Origin: Streptomyces sp. CB02959 | GTDB taxonomy: Bacteria > Actinomycetota > Actinomycetes > Streptomycetales > Streptomycetaceae | Direction of reading: 5' to 3' | Assembly: GCF_002803155.1 (NCBI RefSeq) | Contig: NZ_NNBP01000015.1 | Location: forward strand, 62,001-126,000 | Length of the DNA: 64,000 nucleotides | Shown here: positions 54,207 to 62,210 of the stretch, in pieces | Numbering within the stretch: the first letter of the stretch is position 1 | Layout: each line of letters begins with the position of its first letter | Made by a program: the position numbers and the translations under genes | The notes under the pieces: generated by a model | Database searches by the model: none | The model's input: only the letters and a program-made list of their open reading frames with translations | Told to the model about the DNA's origin: nothing

Positions 54207-54893
54207 ATGCGAGGTCACATTTCCGCGCATGCGGTGTGTACGGCGATTCGTGACGATATTGTGTCGGGTGTGCTCGCGCCGGGAAGCCGGTTGGTCGAGG
54301 ACATTCTCGCCGCGCGGTACGGCGTCTCCCGGGTTCCGGTGCGGGAAGCGCTGCGCACCCTCCAGTCCGAGGGGTTCGTGACCACCCGCCACCACGCGGG
54401 CGCCTGCGTCGCCGAACTCACCGAACAGGAGGCCGCCGACCTCCTCGACGTCCGCGCCCTTCTGGAGCCGCTGGGCGCGGCCCGTGCGGCTGCCCGTCGG
54501 AGCTCCGCCCACCTGAAGGTGTTACGCGGCCTGGTGCGACTCGGCCGGGAGCGGGCCCGCCACGGTCACCCCGCGGACCTGCGTCAGCTGGACGCCTGGT
54601 TCCACGAAACGCTCGCCCAGGCGGCCGGCAGCCCCAGCCTCACGACGCTCCTCACGCAGCTGCGGCGCAAGATCGAGTGGGTGTACGCCGTGGAGCCGCC
54701 GGCCCGGCCCGCCGATTCGTGGGACGAGCACGGCGCCGTGCTCGACGCGGTGGCCCGTGGTGACGCGGAACGGGCACGCGCCCTCATGGCGGCGCACGTC
54801 GAACGGTCGCTCCCCGTGTACCGGCTGCGGCGTGCCGCTCCTGCTGTGAGGGAGGTGAAACGACCCGTCAACACGGCACGCGCCCGCACTTAA
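54207..54893 (+). CDS. GntR-family (FCD) transcriptional regulator with a TTA codon
   Basis: A 228-residue GntR regulator: winged helix ISAHAVCTAIRDDIVSGVLAPGSRLVEDILAARYGVSRVPVREALRTLQSEGFVTTRHHAGACV, then an FCD ligand domain with LLDVRALLEPLGAARAAAR, LDAWFHETLAQAAGS and WDEHGAVLDAVARGDAERARALMAAHV (metal/acid-binding pattern). Leu106 is encoded by TTA (54522-54524), the codon read only by the bldA tRNA, so translation should be limited to late growth. The ATG has GGAGG upstream. Its target is unknown; the neighbour ptsH is convergent. Confidence 0.88.
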   Translation: MRGHISAHAVCTAIRDDIVSGVLAPGSRLVEDILAARYGVSRVPVREALRTLQSEGFVTTRHHAGACVAELTEQEAADLLDVRALLEPLGAARAAARRSSAHLKVLRGLVRLGRERARHGHPADLRQLDAWFHETLAQAAGSPSLTTLLTQLRRKIEWVYAVEPPARPADSWDEHGAVLDAVARGDAERARALMAAHVERSLPVYRLRRAAPAVREVKRPVNTARART

Positions 54894-55382
54894 CAATCGC
54901 CCCGTATACAAAGAGGGTGCGTAGGGGAATTGCTGGCGTGCGGAAGGAAAGGTGGGGGTGGGGCGGAGAGGCTGAGTGCTCGAGCTCCGTTCTCGTCACC
55001 CTGGCGCGATGAATTCACCGGAGGGGAATTCTGGTCGGCGAGATATCCGGGCTAGCGGAAATTCTCGTATGGCGAAAGAGGGGGCGGAAAAAGAAGGCGG
55101 TTGGGCGATTTCCGGGCGAGGCTCACCGACGCCCGTACGTAATGCCACAGCGTCCTGCCCCCCCACCGCGCTTCCGGACGCCGGTGTGACGCCGGCCGGC
55201 GAGACTGCCGCACGTGCCCGCACATGACCGCACACGACGTCACCTGCGATGGCCCGCGTAGCCGAGGCTCCCGCGACGCCTCCACAGCGAAACGACCCCG
55301 CCGCAGTAGCCGGATGTCCCGGTCACCGCGGCGGGGCCGCATCAGGAGAAGTAGTGGACGGGGCGCGCGGCCCCGGCGCTCC
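54894..55382. other. Intergenic region between the GntR gene and ptsH
   Basis: 489 bp between convergent genes. The left half is A/T-richer than its surroundings, with two GAATTC sites 15 bp apart and purine-rich runs. The right half holds the ptsH terminator. No gene is supported. Confidence 0.5.
55296..55336 (-). terminator. Terminator downstream of ptsH
   Basis: CCCCGCCGC pairs with GCGGCGGGG around a loop of 23 nt; ptsH ends 46 bp away. Confidence 0.65.
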
Positions 55383-55664
55383 TCAGACAGTCTCGGGGAG
55401 CTCCTCGAGACCCTCCGCGACCAGCTTCGCCAGGCGCTCGAGCGCAGCCTCGGCACCCTCGGCGTCGGAGGCCAGCACGATCTCCTCGCCACCCTGGGCG
55501 CCCAGGCCCAGGACCGCGAGCATGGACGCGGCGTTGACGGGGTTGCCGCCGGCCTTGGAGATCGTCATCGGGACACCGGAGGCGGTGGCCGCTCGGACGA
55601 AGATCGACGCGGGGCGGGCGTGCAGGCCCTCGGCCCAACCGACATTGACGCGACGCTCAGCCAT
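55383..55664 (-). CDS. ptsH: Phosphocarrier protein HPr
   Basis: A 93-residue HPr of the sugar phosphotransferase system, passing phosphate from enzyme I to the EIIA proteins. Active-site His15 is in EGLHARPAS. The regulatory serine region of Gram-positive HPr is present as NAASMLAVLGLGA (Ser47). The ATG with GAAGGGC upstream gives the standard length. Streptomyces ptsH belongs to the N-acetylglucosamine/DasR regulon, and a DasR-like operator lies 25 bp upstream of the start. Confidence 0.95.
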   Translation of the reverse strand: MAERRVNVGWAEGLHARPASIFVRAATASGVPMTISKAGGNPVNAASMLAVLGLGAQGGEEIVLASDAEGAEAALERLAKLVAEGLEELPETV

Positions 55665-55688
55665 GGTGTTGCCCTTCAAAGTCGTGAC

Positions 55689-55704
55689 TGTTGTCTAGAC
55701 CATT
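55689..55704 (-). promoter_or_regulatory. DasR responsive element (dre) upstream of ptsH
   Basis: TGTTGTCTAGACCATT fits the dre consensus ACTGGTCTAGACCACT at 12 of 16 positions, with the core GTCTAGACCA intact. Its position just before ptsH agrees with the known DasR control of PTS genes. Confidence 0.75.
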
Positions 55705-55852
55705 CTCGCACGCTGTCAGGAGTGGTCCCGCAGTCCTCCGTCCCGGCTTCCCGGCCCCCCTTCCAGGTCCTCGGTGCCACTGCGGCGAGGCCCGGGAAAA
55801 CGAGCGTACGCACGTCGAGCCCGTTGTCGGTGCCCCGCCGTACGCTGTCCGC

Positions 55853-58807
55853 ATGCAGACGCCGCCGGATCACGCCTACCCGACCCACTGGGAAGCCGAC
55901 GTGGTGCTGCGCGACGGCGGCACGGCACGCATCCGGCCCATCACGCCCGCCGACGCCGAGCGGCTGGTCTCCTTCTACGAGCAGGTCTCGGACGAATCGA
56001 AGTACTACCGCTTCTTCGCGCCGTATCCGCGCCTGTCCGACCGTGACGTCCACCGGTTCACCCACCACGACTACGTCGACCGGGTCGGCCTGGCCGCCAC
56101 GGTGGGCGGCGAGTTCATCGCCACCGTCCGCTACGACCGGATCGACGAGCGAGGACTGCCCGCCAAGCGCCCCGAGGACGACCAGGCCGAGGTCGCCTTC
56201 CTCGTCCAGGACGCCCACCAGGGCCGCGGCGTCGCCTCCGCCCTCCTGGAGCACATCGCCGCCGTCGCCCGCGAGCGCGGCATCCGCCGGTTCGCCGCCG
56301 AGGTCCTGCCCGCCAACACCAAGATGATCAAAGTGTTCACGGACGCCGGGTACACCCAGAAGCGCACCTTCGAGGACGGCGTCGTCCGCCTGGAGTTCGA
56401 CCTCGAACCGACCGAGCAGTCCATGGCCGTGATGCGCGGCCGCGAGCAGCGCGCCGAAGCCCGCTCCGTCCAACGCCTGCTCGCCCCCGGCTCGATCGCC
56501 GTCATCGGCACCGGCCGCGCCCCCGGCGGCATCGGCCGCACCGCCCTGCGCAACATCCTCGACGCCGGCTTCACCGGCCGGGTGCACGCCGTCAACCACG
56601 CCTTCCCCGAGGACCTGCGGCGTCTGGAGCCCGAGGGCGTCCCCGCCGCCCGTTCCGTGCGCGAGATCCCCGATCCGGTCGACCTGGCGGTGATCGCCGT
56701 CCCCCCGGCCGGCGTCCCCGACGTCGTCCGCGACTGCGGCGAACACGGCGTCCAAGGAGTACTGGTCCTCTCCTCGGGCTATGCCGAGGCCGGCCCCGAC
56801 GGCCGCGAGCGGCAGCGCGACCTGCTCCGCCAGGCCCGCTCCTACGGGATGCGCCTCATCGGGCCCAACGCCTTCGGGCTGATCAACACCACTCCCGACG
56901 TCCGGCTGAACGCCTCCCTCACCCCTCGGATGCCCGGCGCCGGCCGGATCGGCCTGTTCACCCAGTCCGGCGCGATCGGCATCGCGCTGCTCAGCGGACT
57001 GCACGCACGCGGCCCCGGCGACGGCGGCATCGCCGGTATCTCCACCTTCGTATCCGCCGGCAACCGCGCCGACGTCTCCGGCAACGACCTCCTCCAGTTC
57101 TGGTACGACGACCCGCACACCGACGTCGCGATCCTCTACCTGGAGTCCATCGGCAACCCCCGGAAATTCGCCCGGCTGGCCCGCCGCACCGCCGCCGTGA
57201 AACCCGTGGTGGTCGCCAAGGGGGGCCGACACCACGGCACCGCCCCCCTGGGCCACGCCGTCCCCACCGTCCGCGTCCCCGACAGCACCGTCGCCGCGCT
57301 GATGCGCCAGGCCGGCGTGATCCGCGTCGACACCGTCACCGAACTGATCGACGCCGGGCTGGTGCTGGCCTCCCAGCCGCTGCCGGCCGGCCCGCGCGTC
57401 GCCATCCTGGGCAACTCCGAATCGCTGGCCCTGCTGGCCTACGACGCCTGCCTCACCGAAGGGCTGCGCCCGCAGCGCCCCCGCGTGCTGCCCTCCGCGG
57501 CGACCCCCGACGACTTCCGCGCCGCGCTCGCCGAGGCGCTCGCCGGACCCGGCTGCGACGCCGTCGTCGTCACCGCCATCCCCTGGGTGGCGGAGGAGGA
57601 CGCCGCCGCTCCGGGGGAGAGCGAGGGCACCGCGCTCGCCGACGCCCTGCGCGCCGCGGCCGCCGCCGACCCGGGCAAGCCGGTCACCGTCGTCCACCTG
57701 GCGATGGACGACCTGGCCGAGACGCTCGCGGCCCCACCGGAGCCCTACGACCCGCACGCGCCCCGCGAACCGGCCGCCCCGCCTCAGAGCTCCGCCCCCG
57801 AAGCCCAGGCCGGGCCCGTCACCCCGCCCCGGCCGCCGCACCCGCCGTCCCCGCCCCGCCCCCCGGCCCCCGCGCCCGCCCCGGACCGGGCACCCGCCCC
57901 CGACGCCCCGGCCCGCCCCCGCCCCGTCCGCATCCCCGCCTACCCGGCCGCCGAGCGCGCCGTCCGAGCCCTCGCCGAGGCCGTCCGCTACGCCGCGTGG
58001 CGCCGAGCGGCCACCGAACCAGGCCGGGTGCCCGCTTACGACGACATCCAGGAGGCGGCGGCCGGCGCCGACATCGAGCAGCTGCTCGACCGGCTCACCA
58101 CGGACGTCGCCCCCGGCCGCTCCGTCGCGCTGCCGCCCGCCGACGCCGAGGCCCTGCTGGCCCGCTACGGCATCCACTCCCGCCCCACCCTCCCGGCCCC
58201 CGACCCGGACGCCGCCGTCCGCGCCGCCGCCCGCCTCGGCTACCCGGTCGCCCTCAAGACCACCGCCCCCCACCTGCGGCACCGCGCCGACCTCGGCGGC
58301 GTCCGCCTCGACATCGCCGGCGAGGCCGAACTCCGCCGTACGTACGCCGAATTGACCGACTTCCTGGGCTCCCCCGAAGAGCTGGGGCCGGTCGTCCAGG
58401 CGATGGTGCCGCGCGGCGTCGACACCATCGTCCGCGCCGCCATCGACCCCGCCGCCGGCGCGGTCCTCTCCTTCGGACTGGCCGGCGCGCCCTCCCAGCT
58501 GCTCGGCGATATCGCCCACCGTCTGATTCCGGCCACCGATCGCGAGGTCAACGAGCAGATCCGGTCGATCCGCAGCGCCCCGCTGCTGTTCGGCTGGCGC
58601 GGTTCGCAGCCCGTGGACACCGCCGCCCTGGAGGAGCTGCTGCTACGGGTCTCCCGGCTCGTCGACGACCACCCGGAGGTGGTCGCCGTCGACCTCGAGC
58701 CCGTCGTCGTCGCCCAGCACGGCCTGGCCGTCCTGGGCGCCTCCGTCCGGCTCGCCAGACCGCCCGCCACCACTGACCTCGGGCCCCGCCGGCTGCCCGT
58801 CTACTGA
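55853..58807 (+). CDS. Bifunctional GNAT acetyltransferase / NDP-forming acyl-CoA synthetase-like protein (Pat type)
   Basis: A 984-residue protein-lysine acetyltransferase of the Pat architecture, but with the GNAT first. Residues 20-190 are the GNAT (IRPITPADAERLVSFYEQVSDESKYYRFF, QDAHQGRGVASALLEHI). Residues 205-650 are the CoA-binding/succinyl-CoA-synthetase-like part (GSIAVIGTGRAPGGIGRTALRNIL, LIGPNAFGLINT, FTQSGAIGIALLSG). A long Pro/Ala linker lies around 630-690. The ATP-grasp-like end (LLARYGIHSRPTLP..GYPVALKTTAPHLRHRADLGGVRL) closes the protein. GHAVP stands where ADP-forming synthetases have the phospho-His loop. It would acetylate metabolic enzymes such as acetyl-CoA synthetase. 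It is probably leaderless: TACGCT lies 6 nt before the ATG. Confidence 0.85.
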   Translation: MQTPPDHAYPTHWEADVVLRDGGTARIRPITPADAERLVSFYEQVSDESKYYRFFAPYPRLSDRDVHRFTHHDYVDRVGLAATVGGEFIATVRYDRIDERGLPAKRPEDDQAEVAFLVQDAHQGRGVASALLEHIAAVARERGIRRFAAEVLPANTKMIKVFTDAGYTQKRTFEDGVVRLEFDLEPTEQSMAVMRGREQRAEARSVQRLLAPGSIAVIGTGRAPGGIGRTALRNILDAGFTGRVHAVNHAFPEDLRRLEPEGVPAARSVREIPDPVDLAVIAVPPAGVPDVVRDCGEHGVQGVLVLSSGYAEAGPDGRERQRDLLRQARSYGMRLIGPNAFGLINTTPDVRLNASLTPRMPGAGRIGLFTQSGAIGIALLSGLHARGPGDGGIAGISTFVSAGNRADVSGNDLLQFWYDDPHTDVAILYLESIGNPRKFARLARRTAAVKPVVVAKGGRHHGTAPLGHAVPTVRVPDSTVAALMRQAGVIRVDTVTELIDAGLVLASQPLPAGPRVAILGNSESLALLAYDACLTEGLRPQRPRVLPSAATPDDFRAALAEALAGPGCDAVVVTAIPWVAEEDAAAPGESEGTALADALRAAAAADPGKPVTVVHLAMDDLAETLAAPPEPYDPHAPREPAAPPQSSAPEAQAGPVTPPRPPHPPSPPRPPAPAPAPDRAPAPDAPARPRPVRIPAYPAAERAVRALAEAVRYAAWRRAATEPGRVPAYDDIQEAAAGADIEQLLDRLTTDVAPGRSVALPPADAEALLARYGIHSRPTLPAPDPDAAVRAAARLGYPVALKTTAPHLRHRADLGGVRLDIAGEAELRRTYAELTDFLGSPEELGPVVQAMVPRGVDTIVRAAIDPAAGAVLSFGLAGAPSQLLGDIAHRLIPATDREVNEQIRSIRSAPLLFGWRGSQPVDTAALEELLLRVSRLVDDHPEVVAVDLEPVVVAQHGLAVLGASVRLARPPATTDLGPRRLPVY

Positions 58808-58845
58808 GGCTCTCGCGGCCCGGCACGCCCCGTAAGATGGACCTC

Positions 58846-59436
58846 ATGGCTAAGACCGGTACGACGACCCAGGGGCTGCGCGCGGCGATCGAGCGCAGTG
58901 GCTATTACCCGACGCTCGTGGCCGAGGCGGTGCAGGCCGCGGTCGGCGGCGAGCCGGTGGTGTCGTACCTCGTCCACCAGGAGACGACCTTCGACGCCAA
59001 CGAGGTCCGCCGCCACGTCACGGTCCTGGTCCTGACCGGCACCCGCTTCATCGTCAGCCACACCGACGAGCAGGCCGCCGACGCCACCTCCCCGTCCCCC
59101 TACGCCACCACCTCCACGGAGTCCGTCAAGCTCGGCCGGATCTCGTCCGTGGTGCTCAGCCGCGTCGTCGCCAACCCCGAGTCCTACACCCCCGGCCAGC
59201 TGCCCCGCGAGGTCGTTCTCACCATCGGCTGGGGCGCGGTGGCCCGCCTCGACCTGGAGCCGGCCAGCTGCGGCGACCCCAACTGCGACGCGGACCACGG
59301 CTACACCGGTTCGTCCACCGCCGACGACCTCTCCCTCCGGGTCAGCGAGGCCGGCGACGGCCCCGACTCGGTGCGCGAGACGCTCACCTTCGCCCAGGCG
59401 CTCTCCGAGGCCACCGCGGCCACCAGCACCCGCTGA
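58846..59436 (+). CDS. DUF5998 family protein
   Basis: A 196-residue conserved actinobacterial protein: MAKTGTTTQGLRAAIERSGYYPTLVAEAVQAAVGGEPVVSYLVHQETTFDANEVRRHVTVLVLTGTRFIVSHTDE, then PREVVLTIGWGAVARLDLEPASCGDPNCDADHGYTG with a CGDPNCDADH possible metal site. Function unknown. I take the ATG at 58846 because TAAGAT ends 7 nt before it. The ATG at 58837 overlaps that hexamer and would add MDL. Its stop overlaps the next start by one base. Confidence 0.85.
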   Translation: MAKTGTTTQGLRAAIERSGYYPTLVAEAVQAAVGGEPVVSYLVHQETTFDANEVRRHVTVLVLTGTRFIVSHTDEQAADATSPSPYATTSTESVKLGRISSVVLSRVVANPESYTPGQLPREVVLTIGWGAVARLDLEPASCGDPNCDADHGYTGSSTADDLSLRVSEAGDGPDSVRETLTFAQALSEATAATSTR

Positions 59437-60626
59437 TGGCCTACACCGCCCCCTTCTGGCCGGAACCGGAACCGCTCGACCCGCTCACCGCCCCGGTGCC
59501 CCGCTACGGCACCGGCTCTCTCGCCGACCTGCTGCCCGCCATCACCGCGGGCCAAGGCCTGCCCGGCGTCACCACCGGCATGGAGCTGGCCCCCGCCGAC
59601 CGCGCCTGCGTCTTCCTGATCGACGGGCTCGGCTGGGAACTGCTGCGTGCCCACCCCGGTGAGGCCCCGTTCCTCACCTCCCTCCTGGACACCTCGTTCA
59701 ACGGCACCGGCCACCCGCTCACCGCCGGCTTCCCCGCGACCACCGCCACCTCCCTCGCCTCGGTCGGCACCGGCCTGCCCCCGGGCGCCCACGGCCTGCC
59801 CGGATACACCTGCGAGGACCCGGCGACCGGCGCGCTGATGAACCAGCTGCGCTGGCGCCCGTGGACCGACCCGCACACCTGGCAGCCGTACCCCACCGTC
59901 TTCCAGCTCGCCGACGCCGCCGGCATCCACACCTGCCAGGTCTCGGCACCGGACTTCGCACAGACCCCGCTCACCCGGGTCGCGCTCAGCGGCGGCACCT
60001 TCCACGGCCGGCTCTCCGGCGAGGAGCGGATGGACCTCGCGGCCGAACAACTCGCCGCCGGCGACCGCTCGCTGGTCTACACGTACTACTCCGAGGTCGA
60101 CGGCAAGGGCCACCGCTACGGCGTCGACTCCGACGCGTGGCGCGGCCAGCTCCTCTACGTGGACCGGCTCGCCCAGCGGCTCGCCGAACAACTCCCGCCG
60201 CGCAGCGCCCTGTACATCACCGCCGACCACGGCATGATCGACATCCCCTTCGACCCCGAATCCCGCATCGACTTCGACGAGGACTGGGAACTGCGCGCCG
60301 GCGTACGCCTGTTGGGCGGCGAGGGCCGGGCCCGTCACGTGTACGCCCACCCGGGCGCGGCGGCCGACGTGCTCGCCGTCTGGCGCGAGGTGGTCGGCGA
60401 CCAGATGTGGGTGGCCGGCCGCGAGGAGGCCATCGCCGCGGGCTGGTTCGGGCCGCACGTCGACGACCGGGTCCGCGCCCGGATCGGCGACGTGGTGGCC
60501 GCCGCCCACGCCGACATGGCGATCATCGCCGGCGAACGGGAGCCGGGGGAGTCGCAGATGGTCGGCCTGCACGGCTCCATGACCCCGGTGGAGCAGCTGG
60601 TGCCGCTCCTCGAAGTCCGCACCTGA
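59436..60626 (+). CDS. Alkaline-phosphatase-superfamily phosphodiesterase/nucleotide pyrophosphatase
   Basis: A 396-residue cytoplasmic protein of the type I phosphodiesterase/nucleotide pyrophosphatase group. The first metal-binding Asp is in VFLIDGLGWE and the catalytic Thr is in GFPATTATSLASVGTGLPPGAHGLPGY. Metal ligands follow in YYSEVDGKGHRYG and YITADHGMIDIP, and the last His is in GLHGSMTPVEQLVPLL. There is no signal peptide. It starts within the stop of the DUF5998 gene (TGATG), so they are translationally coupled. The truncated resident tdk follows 98 bp downstream, so tdk was probably the last gene of this unit before the insertion. Confidence 0.88.
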   Translation: MAYTAPFWPEPEPLDPLTAPVPRYGTGSLADLLPAITAGQGLPGVTTGMELAPADRACVFLIDGLGWELLRAHPGEAPFLTSLLDTSFNGTGHPLTAGFPATTATSLASVGTGLPPGAHGLPGYTCEDPATGALMNQLRWRPWTDPHTWQPYPTVFQLADAAGIHTCQVSAPDFAQTPLTRVALSGGTFHGRLSGEERMDLAAEQLAAGDRSLVYTYYSEVDGKGHRYGVDSDAWRGQLLYVDRLAQRLAEQLPPRSALYITADHGMIDIPFDPESRIDFDEDWELRAGVRLLGGEGRARHVYAHPGAAADVLAVWREVVGDQMWVAGREEAIAAGWFGPHVDDRVRARIGDVVAAAHADMAIIAGEREPGESQMVGLHGSMTPVEQLVPLLEVRT

Positions 60627-60724
60627 CCGCAGCCGCGCCCCATCCGCGCGCCCCGCACCCCTCGACGTCCCGCCCGACCCGCACCGTCCCTCCCGTACGA
60701 GCCCGAAAGGCCCGCTGACCCCCC

Positions 60725-60901
60725 ATGCCCGAGCTGGTGTTCTTCTCCGGAACGATGGACTGCGGAAAGTCGACCAAGTTTCTTGGGTATTCGCCATCGG
60801 CTGGTTTTGGTGTGGGTGGTGTTGTGTCGGTTGGTGGCGGGGGTGTTTGTGCCGATAGTGCCCTGTGTGTTGGTTTGGTTGGAAAGGTTCCTGTGGCCTG
60901 A
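60725..60901 (+). pseudogene. tdk: Truncated resident thymidine kinase, 5' end
   Basis: The first 17 codons read MPELVFFSGTMDCGKST, a thymidine kinase N-terminus ending right after the P-loop, in the high-GC codon use of the flanking chromosome. From 60776 the sequence abruptly becomes G/T-rich and the frame runs on through unrelated codons to a TGA that overlaps the ATG of the next tdk (TGATG). The first 51 bp match the start of that second tdk at 43 of 51 positions, all differences being single-base changes within codons. This is a gene interrupted by an insertion at its 5' end, with the break at or near the GGAAAGTCGACC stretch. Confidence 0.85.
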
Positions 60902-61551
60902 TGTCCGAATTGGTGTTCTTCTCTGGAACAATGGACTGCGGGAAGTCAACTTTGGCGCTTCAAATTGGGCACAACCGTTCGGCTCGGGGGCTGCAGGGTG
61001 TGATCTTCACGCGTGATGACCGTGCGGGGGAGGGGAAGTTGTCGTCGCGTCTGGGGCTGGTGACGGATGCGGTGGAGGCGGCCCCGGGGAGGGACCTCTA
61101 TGGGTATCTCGTGGAGCAGATGACGTATGGCGGCAAGGTGGATTACGTCATCGTGGATGAGGCCCAGTTCCTCGCGCCCGAGCAGATCGATCAGTTGGCC
61201 CGGGTCGTGGACGACCTTGCTCTGGACGTCTTCGCGTTCGGCATCACGACGGATTTCCGTACGAAGCTCTTCCCGGGGTCTCAGCGGCTGATCGAGTTGG
61301 CGGACCGGGTGGAGACGTTGCAGGTCGAGGCGATGTGCTGGTGTGGTGCTCGGGCGACTCACAATGCCCGCACGGTGGGCGGCGAGATGGTGGTCGAGGG
61401 TGAGCAGGTGGTGGTCGGGGATGTGGACAGGCCCTCGGAGGAGGTCGGGTACGAGGTCCTGTGCCGACGCCATCACCGTAAGCGGATGACGAGCGCTGCG
61501 GAGCGAGCGGCAGCGCTGTCGCCCGACGTGCTGCCGGTCACCTCCGACTGA
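60901..61551 (+). CDS. tdk: Thymidine kinase, island-borne complete copy
   Basis: A 216-residue type II thymidine kinase: P-loop FFSGTMDCGKSTLALQ at residues 5-20, the Walker-B/VDEAQFL motif near 82, lasso residues in FGITTDFRTKLFPGS, and the zinc-site cysteines in MCWCGARATHNAR and VLCRRHH. It phosphorylates thymidine for salvage. Codons are visibly less GC-biased (ttg, gat, cgt, act, ggt) than those of the alkaline-phosphatase gene next to it, so the copy looks acquired. Its ATG overlaps the stop of the truncated resident copy, so it can use the resident promoter by translational coupling. GGAAAGG lies about 12 nt upstream. Confidence 0.92.
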   Translation: MSELVFFSGTMDCGKSTLALQIGHNRSARGLQGVIFTRDDRAGEGKLSSRLGLVTDAVEAAPGRDLYGYLVEQMTYGGKVDYVIVDEAQFLAPEQIDQLARVVDDLALDVFAFGITTDFRTKLFPGSQRLIELADRVETLQVEAMCWCGARATHNARTVGGEMVVEGEQVVVGDVDRPSEEVGYEVLCRRHHRKRMTSAAERAAALSPDVLPVTSD

Positions 61552-62210
61552 GGCCTGCACGTGCACCTGCGTCGGAGCCCACGCTCGGGGAGGCGACCAT
61601 GCCGTCATGATCTGTGGGTTCTTCTTGGCGACATGCGGTGCCAGGCCGCAGCGACGCCGAGAACACGGGGAGCCCGGTGTGGAACACGGACTCGGTGCGA
61701 TGCCGCGCCCGACCAGAGGCGAGCGCGTCTGTCGTGAGCAACGGAGGCCGCGACGCAGAACCCGTTGCAAGGGGGCCGTAGGTTCGAACCGGCAGGATTC
61801 GAACCCGCGACACCCGCTTAGGGGTTTTCCTGGGCGGGGCTGCGACCTGCGAAAACGGTCACCGTAGTGCGGTTGACCTGTGGAAACGTGCCTCGCCGGT
61901 TCTCGCGCGTTCGCAGCGTCTGTCGGCATCATGCGTGCCTCGTATGTGCCGAACACCGAGACGGGGGAAGTGCCCAGGTGCTGTTGCCCCAGGTCGCGGC
62001 CCGGCGCCACCGCGTGGTGCGCATCTGGTACGCCTATGGTTTTGCTATCTTCCAACGCCTCGCGGAGTTGCCGCCCTGGCAGTACGTGCGAGCACTTGGG
62101 CCGATCGGCAAGAGCACGTCGAGGGGTCCCATCGCTGAATCATGGGACGCGCTGGCTGCTGCCTCTGGCAAAGTAATCGTCATTGCTAGACGATTCTCGT
62201 GAGGAACCTT
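61552..62210. other. Island intergenic region between tdk and hsdM
   Basis: 659 bp of mixed composition. It holds the tRNA-Arg relic (separate entry), a GGTTCGAACC palindrome beside it, and an A/T-richer stretch before hsdM. Short frames on the + strand between 61867 and 62202 lack ribosome binding sites or recognisable motifs. No integrase gene is present. Confidence 0.5.
61789..61824 (-). tRNA. tRNA-Arg(CCU) 3'-half fragment, probable att relic
   Basis: Read on the minus strand, the sequence runs from the anticodon loop (CCCTAA) through the 3' anticodon stem (GCGG) and variable loop to a full T-arm (GCGGG-TTCGAAT-CCTGC) and the start of the acceptor strand (CGG), then diverges. The 5' half (D-arm, anticodon 5' stem) is absent, so this is not a working gene. 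Fragments beginning at the anticodon loop are what tRNA-targeting integrases leave behind. The isoacceptor is deduced from memory of actinobacterial tRNA-Arg(CCU). Confidence 0.5.

Noticed and set aside
60901..61551. The second tdk as the resident gene, with only a small insertion or duplication upstream
   Set aside because: Its less GC-biased codons run through the whole gene, and foreign-type R-M genes follow, so an acquired copy at an island end explains more. The alternative stays open until the far junction is seen.
61867..62202. 111-codon + strand frame between the tRNA relic and hsdM
   Set aside because: No ribosome binding site, several alternative frames of equal length, and no recognisable motif. 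It is left as intergenic.
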